A stretch of 64,000 nt of DNA, taken from assembly GCF_022965805.1 (NCBI RefSeq), contig NC_133108.1:38076051-38140050 (forward strand), in the 5' to 3' direction. Shown here in pieces: positions 11,305 through 23,764 of the stretch. Within the stretch, counting starts at the first letter, position 1. Each line of letters begins with the position of its first letter. Made by a program: the position numbers and the translations under genes. The DNA is from Primulina eburnea. Taxonomy: Eukaryota; Streptophyta; Magnoliopsida; Lamiales; Gesneriaceae. The notes beneath the pieces are model-generated. The model was not told the origin of the DNA, did no database searches, and saw only the letters and a list, made by a program, of their open reading frames with translations.

Positions 11305-11742
11305 CACTCCTAAATCTCGACCACCACCTTTTCCATCAAGGCACATGACCGAGACTGCCTCAGTACTGCCATGTGACCACCGCGCCGCTACTGCAACCCC
11401 ACCAAAGATCTTGAATTCCGGCGATCATTCTCAACGCTCAAATTTCATCAAGATTTCTAGAGCAATCTTGAAGATGGACACAAAATCTGATCTTGGACAT
11501 AATTTAAAGAATCGAAGAATGTGTTTATTCCAATAGATCGTTTGTATGGATATATAAAAAGAGTTATTACGGCCTAAACACCGGGATAGTTGAAGTCAAC
11601 ATTAAGAACGAAAAAGTAAATTAAACTAAACACCTTATAAATAGTTTTAAATCATACGACGTCCGACGGAGTTTTGATTATCAAAACATAATAATTGTAA
11701 ATTTATGCTGCTTTTTGAGTGAGAGAAAATAGTAAACCAACA
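11305..11742 (+). repeat. 3' part of the outer Ty1-copia 5' LTR
   Basis: This continues the tract that stops at 3590. Its last 170 bp resemble 24873-25046 (shared pieces include GTCAACATTAAGAACG / GTCAACGTTAAGAACG and AAGTAAATTAAA), as expected if these are the 3' ends of the two LTRs of one element. It is followed directly by a primer-binding site. Confidence 0.6.
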
Positions 11743-11743
11743 G

Positions 11744-11756
11744 TGGTATCAGAGCC
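11744..11756 (+). other. Primer-binding site of the outer copia element
   Basis: TGGTATCAGAGCC, complementary to the 3' end of initiator tRNA-Met, the usual primer for plant Ty1-copia elements. Confidence 0.85.
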
Positions 11757-13514
11757 TTGCTTTCTCAATCGTGTGATTTTTATATTGTATATTATTTTAA
11801 ATCATGTTCAACAAATCGTTTCTAACCGCTTAAGAGTTTTCAGAAAAATTGATGCACATGAATTTGATCTTCGAGAAAAAAATATTATTGCCACATCCTG
11901 AAATTTCCTGAACAGTGGGCAACGAGCAGCACTGTCCAACTCAGTCTATTTGCAACCTGCACAGAATTTTTTTAAAAAATTGCTTTGTTTTCCCTGCCCG
12001 ATGTGTGGCAACCAGCACATGCTTCCCAAAGTGTTCATGCAGTGGACCGGCAACAGTTGGGGCTACCCAAGATGGTCTCGAGCAGTCGTTGGTTGATGGG
12101 CTTGAATCAATTGTGTTCGAGTGCAATTTTGTAATTTTTGAAAATAATGGGTCAAATTAATGTTTTATGAAAATTTGACAAATTTGCACTTGAAAATAAT
12201 TTTTAATAAAATCATATAATTTTCTTATAAAATAAATAATTAAAATATGATTTTAGTTTTTATAGTAAAAAGTGTTCTACAATAAATTTTAATTATTAAT
12301 AAAGATATTTATTGAAATTATTAATTTATTTTTAATTATTTCAGTTAGTGATATATTTATAAGATACATGATTTGTTGATAATATATGATATTACGTTTT
12401 TATATAATATGTGATATTTTATGGTAAAAGTATGATCGAAAGCCATGACAAATTTAATAGGTGAATGTTATGATATTTACATGTTGCATTTTTAATTATT
12501 TCAAAATTTTAAAAGTAAGCCTGGTTTATGACATGTTTTCACCCCTTAAATTAAATCTCAATATGTCATGAAAATTTAATATAAATATTAGATTTAGTGA
12601 AGATCGAGATTTGAAGATGGTGGGAACTGATCCCCAAGAATTTTGAAAACCGATGACATATAAAATATAGAAAGTATTTGTAATATCGCATTTACATCTT
12701 TGCATTACCTATGATTTGTACTTGGATCCATGTGTGGCTCTTATTGATAATTATATATTGGTTATCGATAATTATTTATTATTTTTAATGTATGTGATAT
12801 ATTATAAATAATCAGTATGTGAGTTATTATTAATATAATAATAAAAGTTGCATGAATCCGACAAATATATAAACAAAAATGATACGATATTTTAAATTTA
12901 ATGATGAGAAAATTTTCAAAATTAAATCCCCTCATTTTGAATAATATTCAAAATTTATATTAAGCCTATTAAAAGAAAATTAAGAGTAATTTTAATATTC
13001 TATTTCCTTATATCAACGAGGTTGCGTTTACGTTCAATGACATGCTCATATTATTGGGAAGACCCAGAAGTCGGAAAGCTGTGACTTCCACTGACATACT
13101 TGATGTGAGTTATGTGGAACTCTCATGGCTTTGGTTCATATTATTGGAGGATCTCATGACAACGTCCACTAAGATTTGACAATAATGAGTCGGGCTCGAC
13201 ACATAAAGATAAACGACGTCATAATATTGGGCCCTTATCAAACGTGACACAAATTACTTGATGGTTGCAAGGGGTTTCAATTGAGATTTACCTTTTGAAA
13301 ATTTTGATTGCCTGATATTATTCGAGATTATAATTTAGCAATTGAGTCTTGCGTACTCCCTAAAGAAATCGGGTTTCCCGTTTTTATCACAAGGTTGTGA
13401 AAATGTCAAAATATTAGGAGATAATTCATAAAACAAAAGTTAATATTTTATGTCTTATAAAATATTTTAAAATAGTCGGCAATAATTATCTATTTCATAT
13501 TCAGTATATTTACG
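11757..13514 (+). other. Untranslated leader of the outer copia element
   Basis: AT-rich sequence between the primer-binding site and the first recognisable gag residues. No intact ORF; a short open stretch at 11915-12160 matches nothing I recognise. Confidence 0.4.
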
Positions 13515-13731
13515 ATTTCGTCATGTAATCCACTATCAATTACAGTTGATTAATGACAAGCTAAATGGCCCTAATTTTCAAGATTGTCTAAGAAAACTAA
13601 ATATTGTTATGGCATTGGAAATTAATGGCATACACACTTGCTAGGTTTTCTCCAAGGAAGAACCTGAAGCGTCGGTCTTGCTCAACTGAAAAAACATGCG
13701 AGATAGTAGGACCATAGACTACAAGGTACAT
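13515..13731 (+). pseudogene. Ty1-copia gag N-terminal fragment
   Basis: One frame reads KLNGPNFQDCLRKLNIVM, which matches the KLNG-x-NF-x-x-W-L-R start of copia Gag (UBN2-type) proteins, here with the usual W replaced by C. A stop follows after about 15 more residues. The reading is cut by the 13732-19024 insertion and resumes at 19025. Confidence 0.7.
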
Positions 13732-13849
13732 TGTTGAAACTTTTCAAGTTCGCAATCTTGATTTTGATGATAACAAAACTTGCTAATTGTGTTACTAATG
13801 ATCTACCTTAGTTGTGCAGCATCTAGGATCACTCACGAGATGTTTATAT

Positions 13850-14135
13850 CGCAAAACTGAAGACCCAACTGATCTCACAAAATGAATCAGTCTAACTGGC
13901 TAAGTCATTTGAGGAGTACAACTGATTGACCAGTTGATAGGTGATTCAGCAGGAAAAACTCAGAAGCCTGGCCAACCGAAGGAGTGTTCAACTGATGAAG
14001 AAACCCAGCTGATCAGTCCAACTGAACGAGTGTGAAATCAGTTCCACTGACGAGTCAACTGATTTCACCAGCCCAACTGAAAGATCAGTTCAAACTGACC
14101 AGTTCGAAGCATCAGTTAGAATCTTTCAGTTATAG
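13850..14135 (+). repeat. Dense cluster of CAACTG/CAGTTG-type motifs
   Basis: By eye there are about 15 AACTG or CAGTT pentamers in under 300 bp, many as CAACTGA. The cluster is repeated in LTR2 (about 17735-18005) and looser copies continue in the interior (16830-17130). The core YAACTG / CAGTTR is the plant R2R3-MYB type binding site, so this could be an enhancer. That role is inference. Confidence 0.65.
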
Positions 14136-15111
14136 ATGAAGATAAACTCTTTCAAGTGTATTCCAGCTGTGCGAGAAGGTACAAAGCCATTATCCAGTCA
14201 AAGGACAATAATGGACGTTTCATCAGAGCATTAAAGACAAAACGCTTCAGAAGGACAGTCAAAAAGACGAGACACTAAGTCCAAAAAGTCGATTCAAATG
14301 CAACGGATACAAAAAATGAGTCTCACTATACGATCAGCTTCTTCCGTCTATATAAAATGAAGATCGGTAAAGACTCAAAAAAGGAAGGAAGTACATATAC
14401 AATACTAGAGAGAAAATGGCACGCTCAGTTGAATATCAGCTTTCAGAAGCACTTAAGCCCAGAGAGAATTCTTCATAGTCGTATCAGCTTAGTTTAGAAG
14501 CCACTCTCCCTCAGTGTGTGAGAGCATTCCTGTTCAGTTCTCACACACATACTTACTCTCAAAACCACCCAAAACAATCTTGCACAAAGACGTTAAACTT
14601 GTGTATATAGTCTTTCTCACATAGACATTAAAGAAGTGTTTACTGGAAGTTGCTGTTTTCAGTCGTAGCTAGGAGTTCAGTTAGGCAGTGGATAAGTCCT
14701 AGCTGAGTGGGCTTGTACAGGTAGTTGTATGAATCAAAGTCTTCTAGTGGATCCTATCCGTGGAGATAGAAGGGGTGACGTAGGAGCAGTTGAAGTCTCC
14801 GAACATCCTTAAACATATCTAGTGTATTTAACTGATTAACTATCGTATAAAATTGTTTTGATCAGTTAGAGTGTTCATGTGTTCAGTTGTTACCATAACT
14901 GGAATAAAAGAATGCAAAACTAATATGTGTTATTTCTGTTAGTCAGTATACACAAGTTAAAATATTTTATATCATTTCATTTTTCTTTACGAAGGATTAC
15001 TTCGAGTTTCTTCCGCTTGGTTTAAAACCAAACTCGATTGTTGTTGGTTGTTCGTTTCAGAGTTTCGGATCGATTTTAGTTGGTTGAGTTTTGATCATTG
15101 CCGTGACCAGA

Positions 15112-15322
15112 GTGCACCCGCGCTCTTAGAGGAGTGCCCCCGCGGTGTACTATTCATGATTTTGGAGTTGGGAAGCCGTGGCAGGACCGCACCTGCGGTA
15201 GTGCAAGGACCGCACCCGCGGTGGTTGCAGCGCCGCACCCGCGGTGTTTGTGTTACAGAATTATTGTATTGTGCCGTGAGCTAGGCACACCCGCGGTGTT
15301 TGAGGCAGCGCACCCGCGGTGG
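15112..15322 (+). repeat. Array of CCGCACCCGCGGTG motifs
   Basis: Seven copies with their central CG (TG in one) at 15119, 15141, 15194, 15217, 15240, 15292 and 15315, giving spacings of 22, 53, 23, 23, 52 and 23 bp. It is a GC-rich, CpG/CHG-rich island in AT-rich DNA near the LTR start. Confidence 0.85.
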
Positions 15323-16204
15323 AGGTATGGGCGAGATATTTAGTACCTTTTTGATTGAGTTGACTTCATTTCCTCCTTTTCCTTCCTTCTTATCTTCGAT
15401 TTTCTCTCCATTTCCAAGGGTTTTCTTCCATTTCTTTTGCTTCCTATCTTCGATTCAAGCGTCTAGTTCGATTTTCGACTTGAGATCGTGGTTCTCCTTG
15501 GTGCTAGGAAGCTAAAGTAAGCTTTTGGTGCGATTCTTTTAAGGTTTTGAGTTAAGAGTTGACTTGGGTTTGTTGTTCTTGTGGATTTATGGATTATTTA
15601 GCTTGGATTCTTGGATTTAGAGTTGATGTTGGTGTTATTTATGGATTATTGTTGTAGGTGGTGTTCAAGAGCTTTGTTTGAGGTGTTCTATTGGTTTGTA
15701 AGTGAAATTTCATCTTTTGTGCTCACATGATGTTATATGTATTGTGTTTTAAAGGTTTTAATATGATATTCCCTTCAATTGATTCATTGTTATGTATTGA
15801 TTCCATTGCTATGCATATTGGAGACTTTGATGTCTCAATTATTGTTCAAAGGGAATACAAGAGAAAAGATAGAGTTTCAAAGTGTTTTTAATGCCAAGAG
15901 AGAGTTTAAATGTTTTCTGGATTGATAAATACATAGTCAGAGATTGCATGCAATTAGTTGATCAACGACCACATGCTTATATCCCTCAGAGTTATCGGTT
16001 TATATCGATAGGGATACGAGCACCCCAGAGCAGAGATACTATTGATATCAATCCAACCAGAGTAAAGAGAAATACCATCTCATTTATATGCTATTGTTAT
16101 GATATTCATGTTCAGAGTTTATGATTCAGAGTTGATGGTATTTATGATTTCAAAGCTATGTTTTACAGAGTTTATTGTTATTGCTATGTAAGAGTTCCAC
16201 TTGC

Positions 16205-16219
16205 TGAGATTTATTCTCA
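16205..16219 (+). other. LTR stem-loop, TGAGA/TCTCA
   Basis: TGAGA, loop TTTAT, TCTCA, about 279 nt from the LTR 3' end. The same stem and loop occur at 42872-42886. Confidence 0.6.
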
Positions 16220-16591
16220 TTTCAGTTATTTCATGTGATGCAGATCAGAGTGGTGGCCCGGGACGTTGACTGCGGACAGGGGGTCATATGCATACACCGT
16301 TGGAAGGAAGATTTTTGGCATGATCATAGGAATGATGTTTTGTATTTTGTTATGTCATTCAAATGATCATGTATTGTTATTTTGTAAAGATGTTTAAAGA
16401 AATGTATTTTGAAACTCCTTCCGTATTAAAGAAAATTTTAATTTCCGTTGTGTATTTTATTTAAAGAGGTCAGAGGTGTCACAATTTAATTCATCGGTGT
16501 TAATATTCTTTGAACACGAGCTATTGAAGCTCATTGAAGATTGTTATGTGTGAAATGCCTTCGAAGGCGCTAGCACACACGATCCATCAGT

Positions 16592-16603
16592 TGGTATCAG
16601 AGC
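16592..16603 (+). other. Primer-binding site of the 13732-19024 element
   Basis: TGGTATCAGAGC three bases after the LTR end; complementary to initiator tRNA-Met. Confidence 0.9.
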
Positions 16604-17615
16604 GGGTTGTTCTAAGAAGAACATTTGAAGAAAACTGTGCTTTAAAAAGTATTACTCTAAAATAGTGTTAAAAGCTATTTGAAAATATTTTATACGATTT
16701 TCAAAACTATTTGAAAATATTTATATGTCGCTCTTTGGTAAAGAGTTGAGAGGATTGGTCCTGCAATTTTCGTTATAACCACTTCTCCAATTTCCTAACT
16801 TCAGAGCCTTTAACCAGCTTGCAGGGGACTGAGGAACATCTGCAAAGATGAACAGCTGAATTGCTCACTGAACAAGAAAGTAGTTGCAAACCTACCAAGT
16901 CAGTTGTTCTTCAGACGAAACTCATCTATGTTGGGATGTTGGTCGATTTAATCACCAGCTGAACTTCACGTGAGCCTAGTCAGAGTCTGTTCGACCAGTT
17001 GGGTAAGCATAGAGAACAAGTTCAAAGCAGTTTTACTCGTTTCTCTAGCAAATTGAACTCACAACTGATGCAGCAGTTCAAGCAGTCAAGACAACCAGCT
17101 GATGTTATATCCAGTTCTGTCACAAAAACCAACTGATATCTGATGTTGTTTAAAATATGCTATTGTTGTAGCAAGTTTTTCCTTTTCAACTGATGTACAT
17201 ACTCATATGTAAATACATGGAAGTTTAATCAAATAAAACATCATGATTATTCAGATTTGTCTCTTTGTGATTGAATAGATATTTTCAGTTATCTTGCCTA
17301 TGATACTTGAATGATTAAATGACTAATTAAATAATTCTCAAATACGGGCTCTTATTCAGTTCCTGAGGGAGAGCGTTCTTTTTACCTGAAAATATATATT
17401 AAAGTCCAGTTACTCTCTCAGTCAACTGATAAATACAGTTTTAAATTCTCCTTTTCTTTCTACTCAGTTTTAAAAGGGGATTTTTCTTTTGTATTCAAAA
17501 TCTCTTTGATTCAGTTGTTAAGGGGGAGCTTTCGACAATTTGAATGTACTAACTCTTAAACTGAATATATTGCGCTTAATTGCTCAAGTTTTGAAACCGC
17601 CAAAAAAGGGGAGAT
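16604..17615 (+). other. Non-coding interior of the 13732-19024 element
   Basis: About 1 kb with no ORF of note, rich in CAGTTG/CAACTG. It ends in the polypurine tract at 17602-17615. Confidence 0.7.
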
Positions 17616-19024
17616 TGTTGGAACTTTTCAAATTCGCAATCTTGATTTTGATGATAACAAAACTTGTTAATTGTGTTACTAATGATCTACCTTAGTTGTG
17701 CAGCATCTAGGATCACTCACGAGATGTTTACATCGCAAAACTGAAGATCGACTGATCTCACAAAATAAATCAGTCTAACTGGCTACGTCATTTGAGGAGT
17801 AGCTAATTGACCAGTTGATAGGTGATTCAGCAGGAAAACCTCATAAGCCTGGCCAGCCGAAGGAGTGTTCAACTGATGAAGAAACCCAGCTGATCAGTCC
17901 AACTGAACGAGTGTGAAATCAATTCAACTGACGAGTCAACTGATTTCACCAGCCCAACTGAAAGATCAGTTCAAACTGACCAGTTCGAAGCATCAGTTAG
18001 AATCTTTCAGTTATAGATGAAGATAAACTCTTTCAAGTGTATTCTAGCTGTGCGAGAAGGTACAAAGCAATTATCCAGTCAAAGGACAATAATGGACGTT
18101 TCATCAGAGCATTAAAGACAAAACGCTTCAGAAGGACAGTCAAAAAGACGTAGACACTAAGTCCAAGAAGTCGATTCAAATGCAACGAATATAAAAAATG
18201 AGTCTCACTATACGATCAGCTTCTTCAGTCTATATAAAGAGAAGATCGATAAAGATTCAAAAAACGAAGGAAATACATATACAATACGAGAGAGAAAAGG
18301 GCACGCTCAGTGGAATATCAGCTTTCAGAAGCACTTAAGCCCAGAGGAAATTCTTCATAGTCGTATCAGCTTAGTTTAGAAGCCACTCTCCCTCAGTGTG
18401 AGAACATTCTTGTTCAGTTCTCACACACATACTTACTCTCAAAACCACCCAAAACAGTCTTGCACAAAGACGTTAAACTTGTGTATGTAGTCTTTCTCAC
18501 ATAGACATTAAAGAAGTGTTGACCGGAAGTTGTTGCTTTCAGTCGTAGCTAGGAGTTCAGTTAGACAGTGGATAAGTCCTAGCTGAGTGGGCCTGTACAA
18601 GTAGTTGTATGAATCAAAGTCTTCTAGTGGATCCTATCCTTGGAGATAGAAGGGGTGACGTAGGAGCAGTTGAAGTCTCCGAACATCCATAAACATATCT
18701 AGTGTATTTAACTGATTAACTATCGTATTAAAATTGTTTTGTTCAGTTAGAGTGTTCATATGTTCAGTTGTTACCATAACTGGAATACAAGAATGCAAAA
18801 ACTAATATGTGTTATTTCTGTTAGTCAGTATACACAAGTTAAAATATTTTCTATCATTTCAGCTTTCTTTACGAAGGATTACTTCGAGTTTCTTCCGCTT
18901 GGTTTAAAACCAAACTCGATTTAATTCATCGGTGTTAATATTCTTAGATCACGAGCTATTGAAGCTCATTGAAGATTGTTATGTGTGAAATGCCTTCGAA
19001 GGCGCTAGCACACACGATCCATCA
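17616..19024 (+). repeat. 3' LTR of the 13732-19024 element
   Basis: 1,409 bp, TGTTGAAAC to CCATCA. It differs from LTR1 by scattered substitutions and small indels. It is the uninterrupted reference for the nested solo LTR in LTR1. Confidence 0.92.
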
Positions 19025-19700
19025 TACACTGTTATATGTTGGTTTATATGTCAAAAGAAATGTGAAATAATTTTGAGGAGATTTTGAATGTTGCTGAAAT
19101 TCGAATCCATGTGCAAGATTTGTATGGTGCTCAAACTCGTACAATGATGCATGCTACTTTCAAGGAGCTCGTGACTACATGCACGCAAGATAGGGCTTCG
19201 ACCCATTAGCATGGTGTACATATGATTGGATTTATTAAGAAGGTAATGGGCCTGAAATTGATGATTTTCAATGAGTTCCATAATGACATTGTCTTGTTAT
19301 CACTTATTTCTCATTTGACGGTTTTATGGTGAATTTCACTACAACTAAGATCAAGGCTAGTCTAGAAGAGTTAGTCAACATGCTACCACTTGTGAGACCA
19401 TCATAAAGAAAGAAAAATGCCTATTTTTCTAGTTGGCTCTTCGTTTGGAACAAAAAAGCGCCACAAAATAAGGAAAAGAATTGTTCTGCCCCTTTAAAGA
19501 AAAAAACACAATATATAAGAAGCGTTATTCGAAGACTATCTAAATGACCCAAAAATCCCGATAAGTCGGAACATGTTTTTTCATTGCAATAAGCCTTGAC
19601 ATAAGAGTTTCTGGGCCAAAAGTGTTTTGACAATGATAATTAAATGTCTATAATATTTCAACAAAAAACAAAAACAAACAAGATAGTTTTAACCAATCAC
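19025..19700 (+). pseudogene. Ty1-copia gag fragment, continued
   Basis: Short frames resemble the mid and C-terminal part of copia Gag: an LYGAQTRTMMHATFKELV-type stretch near 19115-19170, then a GFIKKVMGL-type piece, an SLEELVNML equivalent near 19355-19385, and lysine-rich and PKNPDKSEHVF-like pieces near 19545-19580, where the zinc knuckle would follow. Several in-frame stops and frame changes break it. It is the same gag gene interrupted at 13731. Confidence 0.7.
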
Positions 19701-19729
19701 ACTTATATCATGCTAGACTATGACATATT

Positions 19730-20530
19730 TCCCAAAGAAAGATGAACAAGTTAGTGAGAGAGGATATGTTTGACTTGTCAGACATAAACTCTCTTGATAC
19801 ATGTGAGTATGTCTGAAATATGAAATTACCAAACCCTCAATCTTAGGAAAAGTAGTGTGTGTGCATGACCTATTGGATTTGATATATACATATGTGTGTG
19901 ACCTACTAATTTTTAGCACTAAATTTAAGCATTCCTACTTCATTACCTTTAATGATGGCCATTCAATGTATGAGTATGCATATCTAATGAAATACAAGTA
20001 TGAAGCTTTTGAAATGTTCAAAAAATTCGGAGCTGAATGAGAGACATAGTTAGGATAGATTATTAAAACACTTTGATCTAATCGAAATAGAGAATACTTA
20101 AGTATTGAGTTTTAAGACTACCTTAAAGAGAATGTGATTCTCTCACAGTGGACCCCATAAGCCACACCACAATTGTGTCAGAAAGTCGTAATCGAACATT
20201 AATAGACATGGTTCGATCTATTATGTGATAGACATGGTTCGATCTATTTTTGGGGAATTGAGCTAGAGACTGCGACAATCTTATTGAACAATGTGCATAC
20301 AAAGGCAGTGAATAAACACCATATGTGATATAGATGGAAAACCTCCCAAAAAACTTTTTCTAAGAATATGGAGATATCCTGCTGATGTATAGCAGGCAGT
20401 GGAAGACAAATTGCATAGTATAGAAAATTTGTGTTACTTTGTGGGATATCCAAAAAATTCAGTTGGGTGATATTTCTATGATATCAAAGAAACAAAAGTG
20501 TTTGTTTCTAGGCATTCTTAGATAAGGAGT
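19730..20530 (+). pseudogene. Ty1-copia integrase fragment
   Basis: An open frame (about 19860-20040) contains the integrase core around FSTKFKHSYFITF and YLMKYKYEAFEMFKKF. Next come a TLRSNRNREYLS-like segment (near 20075-20100) and a LKENVILSQWTP segment (near 20125-20155), the DDE-core stretch of copia integrase. Then come pieces of the C-terminal region (VGYPKNSVG near 20435-20465, YFYDIKETKVFVSR after it). Stops and frameshifts are frequent, and the protease region before it seems lost. Confidence 0.75.
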
Positions 20531-20769
20531 TTATATTGGATAGAAAATGTAGAATAATGGAACTCGAGAAGATTAGAGAATATACACTATTGAAATAGGA
20601 GAAACCACACCCCTAATTTACAATCAAAGAGATGCTCACTCCTATGAGAACCAAAAATGTCTCAATACTACCTAAGAGGATGAACTTACTTTTCGAAGAG
20701 GACTATGATGAGTCTATTTCTGGGTGTGATTGAAGAAAATTCAAAGAAGCAATATCTGATACAGATCCA

Positions 20770-21089
20770 TCAAAATAGCTTGAAGTCATACAGTTCGATA
20801 TGTACTTCATGTATTTGAACCAAGTATAATTCTAAATAGATCCACCTGAAGGAATAATTACCATAGAAAACAAATTGATTTATAAAAGAAAGCTTGACGC
20901 GGATGGAAAGGTAATGATCTTCAAGGCTATATTGGTAGCAAACGAATAAACTCAAAGACAACGAGTTGACTCTGAGAAAACATTTTCTCAAGTCGCAATA
21001 TTCAACTCTATTAGGACACTCTTTGCCATATGGTATGATTATGAAATATGGTAAATGAATGTGAAGAAAACGTTCTATAATAGTGGTGT
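20770..21089 (+). pseudogene. Ty1-copia reverse transcriptase, N-terminal part
   Basis: The frame near 20835-21085 reads DPPEG, KLIYKRKLDADGKV, TQRQ and a TFSQVA-like ETFSPVA equivalent, then an IWYDYEIW segment, which is the start of the copia RT fingers and palm. Two stops break it, and it ends abruptly at the solo LTR 21090-23764. RT sequence resumes at 23765. Confidence 0.75.
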
Positions 21090-23394
21090 TGTAATGTTCT
21101 GAAAATCTGAAGGTCCACGAGAACTACATGCATGCAAGTTATTAAATTTCTTTGGTATTTTATTAATTTGTTTTAAAGTATTAAATGTGTGTTTATTTTA
21201 TTAATTTGTATTTAATTATTTTACGTATTTTATACATAATTATTGCATGATATGATTCATTTCATGAAAGCTTAAAAGTTCATGCATTAGGGTTTCTATG
21301 TGCATTTCACGTTCGAACGAGGAACAGAGACCGGAGAATTTTCACGAAAATTATTTTAATTACATGATTTATTTTTATAAATTAATATGAAGTGTTTTTA
21401 AGTGTATTTTTCAAAAATGAGATTTTATTGGGTATTTTTTATCCGCAGGATTTTATTTTTAACGGTACGAAATTTTTATCGAATCGAAGGACTTTTTAAG
21501 GGTTCGGCTAATATTTTAAAAATCTTTTCAACACGAAATATTTTTCGGGAGCAGTATTTAGGAGTTAATGGGCCTATCTTTAAATTTATTGGGCTTAAAA
21601 CTCTTTTTAAGCTTTTAAATTATAATTGTTGACCCATTAAAGTTTATTTTATTATTTAATTAACACTTAAACACCACACTTAAACACCCACTTAACCTAA
21701 ACCTAAACTCCAATCAGCCGACACCTCCACTCCCCCACTCACAAACCTCCCTGTGAGCTGCAACAACCAGGAAGCCGGTTTCTCCATTTCCTTTGAGCTC
21801 AAGCTTTCCCGTGCCTCGGTCGTGTTCACTTCTAGCATTTGTTCACAAAAGAATCTTCAGGCACGCATTTGTACCATTATTTCTGCATCATCCATGCCAT
21901 ATACTATCGTGTGTATGTATATGTATGAGGATTTTTCGATCCAGCATGTACTAAAGAAAAGCTTCGGTTTTGTTCATACTTGCATTGTATTTTTTTGTCC
22001 AACTCATGTTTGTTTGATTTTGCTGCGAGGGGGCTGTAGGATTGCTGTCATGAGGGGTTTGAATCACGTGATTCAGTAAGGGAATATGGCTGGAGTCGGT
22101 TTGTTTGAGGGAGGAGCTCGGTCATGTGAGATAGATCTTAGCCGAGAGAAAATGGGTTAGGCTCAGCCGCTTTATGCCATGGTTACGTGCAGCAGCTTTT
22201 GTTTGTGTTTGGCTTAGTTTAGAAGGGGTCATTAGGTTCCTAATGGTATGTCTTAAATGTTGGATATGTGTTGGAATTAGAGAGGACCGAAAGGTTATGA
22301 GTTGGAGGCAATGTGTTGTCATGTGATTATGGGATAAGGATGGCCGAGAGTTTTGCCTCTTTTTGGATCCTTCAGTAGAAAGTTTTGCAGCTGTTAATTA
22401 GAGTTGTATGGGTCCAGGAAGATGTCAAGGTGGGTTAGGAGAAGCTGATGGGTGGTCGGTCATGTTAGATGCAAGCTACCCTTTAAGGTCAAACTTGTTA
22501 AATGCTGGAAATTCCAGCAGCTGTTCAGGGTCTTGTTCGAAGGTCTAATGGGTCTAGCTTAGTGGTTTTAGAGCCCTTTAGATGTTCACTAAGGATGGTA
22601 AATGGTTAAGTTTTGGGTCGATTCGGGTTAAAACCGGGACCCCGGTCTATGTCTTAAAACGAATCGATTAAGTTTTGAAATGAGCTCGAGTTTACGTTTA
22701 AGAAATGATTATAAAAATGTTTTGGGACATTTTAAAGAGTTTGGTAAGCTTCGGGTCAATTTTAGAGGTCCAGGGGTGAAGCGATAATTTTCGGGTTTCC
22801 AGGGGCAAAATGGTCATTTTGCACCCGGGGTGATATTTTGGTCCTGGCATCGCCTTGAGCACAAATTCATGATATTTTAAATGTTCATGCATTACGTTTA
22901 CGATTTTTACGCAATTATGATAAATACGGTGCATGCTTGGTTTAGAGGGAAAGTTATGTATATGCACGTTTTTATCAAGTGATGAAATGATTATATTTTT
23001 GAAGGATGTGAATTGGTTGTGACTGACGATGTACATGTATACGATGACATGAGATATAATGAGTTGAGGTCCGGGCTCAGTGGGCGGGTAATGCCATCGC
23101 TGATGTCCCCTGCCGCCGGGTACCACGGTTTATAGATGGATCCATCGATAGAGCTGATACGAAAGTCACAACTAATGAACTGAATTCTAATAAATAAAAT
23201 GTTTAAGTTTTTGGTGACACGATGAGCTGTTTTGACACGTATATGATGATATGAGATGACATGATTTGACACGACATGATTTTATACGACACGTTTACGT
23301 TCATGCTTTTAAGTTCATGAAAGTTATGTTGAATATGATATTTTCCACTGCTGTGCGCCTGTATATGTACTCGTTATTACTGGTACAGGTGTGT

Positions 23395-23410
23395 TGAGTC
23401 TTTAGACTCA
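23395..23410 (+). other. LTR stem-loop, TGAGTC/GACTCA
   Basis: Perfect 6-bp stem around TTTA, about 370 nt from the LTR 3' end (about 294 without the TA run). Confidence 0.65.
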
Positions 23411-23653
23411 CTAGGCATGTGTGATGCAGGTGAGTTCGATGTCGAGGAGACTGGAGGTGCCGAACTCTGAGTAGGTAGATCTGGTGTGGTGATACGACCC
23501 GAGGACCGCATGTTTCCGCACTTTGATTAGGAGATTTGAGAGGAGATGAATATTTTCATACGTTACGATTTTTACTCGTTTATATTCACGTATGATTTTT
23601 GGATAATTTTGATTAATTTAAACTGCATTGTTTTCCTCACATTTCAAAATAAC

Positions 23654-23656
<3 letters not shown>

Positions 23657-23733
<77 letters not shown>
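23657..23733. repeat. (TA)n microsatellite
   Basis: About 38 TA units near the 3' end of the solo LTR. Confidence 0.95.
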
Positions 23734-23735
<2 letters not shown>

Positions 23736-23764
23736 CCGTACTTTTAAAACGAGTAGACGTTTCA

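Larger units (their letters stand above)
15040..16483 (+). mobile_element. Solo LTR (Ty3-like, inferred) inside an LTR
   Basis: Limits come from comparison with LTR2 near 18915, which runs uninterrupted through the site (CTCGATTTAATTC). Here the two halves are split by about 1.44 kb ending GAGGTGTCACA. The target duplication looks imperfect (CGATT / CAATT), and the left end is uncertain by a few bases. It has a palindrome array (15112-15322) near the left end and a stem-loop (16205-16219) about 279 nt from the right end, which gives the plus orientation. Confidence 0.8.
13732..16589 (+). repeat. 5' LTR of the 13732-19024 element (split)
   Basis: Net length about 1,414 bp once the solo LTR 15040-16483 is removed, against 1,409 bp for LTR2. 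The first half is unusually dense in AACTG/CAGTT motifs. Confidence 0.9.
13732..19024 (+). mobile_element. Non-autonomous LTR retrotransposon (copia-like)
   Basis: Two LTRs (13732-16589 including a nested solo LTR, and 17616-19024) start TGTTGAAACTTTTCAA and end GATCCATCA. The flanks are TACAT and TACAC, a 5-bp duplication with one change. A primer-binding site (16592-16603) follows LTR1 and a polypurine tract AAAAAAGGGGAGAT precedes LTR2. The interior is only about 1.03 kb, shorter than the LTR, and has no gag or pol. It sits inside the gag gene of the outer copia. A decayed relative lies at 48460-49309. Confidence 0.9.
21090..23764 (+). mobile_element. Solo LTR (Ty3-like, inferred), 2,675 bp, inside RT
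   Basis: It starts TGTAATGTTCTGAAAAT and ends CGTTTCA. RT coding sequence stops on the left and resumes on the right, so both edges are fixed to within a few bases. The target duplication is poor (GGTGT / GGTAG). It contains a perfect 6-bp stem-loop at 23395-23410 followed by TGATGCAGGTGAG, as in the other solo LTRs, and a (TA)n run. No GC palindrome array was noticed in this one. ORFs inside it (for example 21753-22079) match nothing I recognise. Confidence 0.8.

Noticed and set aside
21753..22079. 108-codon ORF as a host gene
   Set aside because: It lies wholly inside the solo LTR 21090-23764 and shows no recognisable domain.
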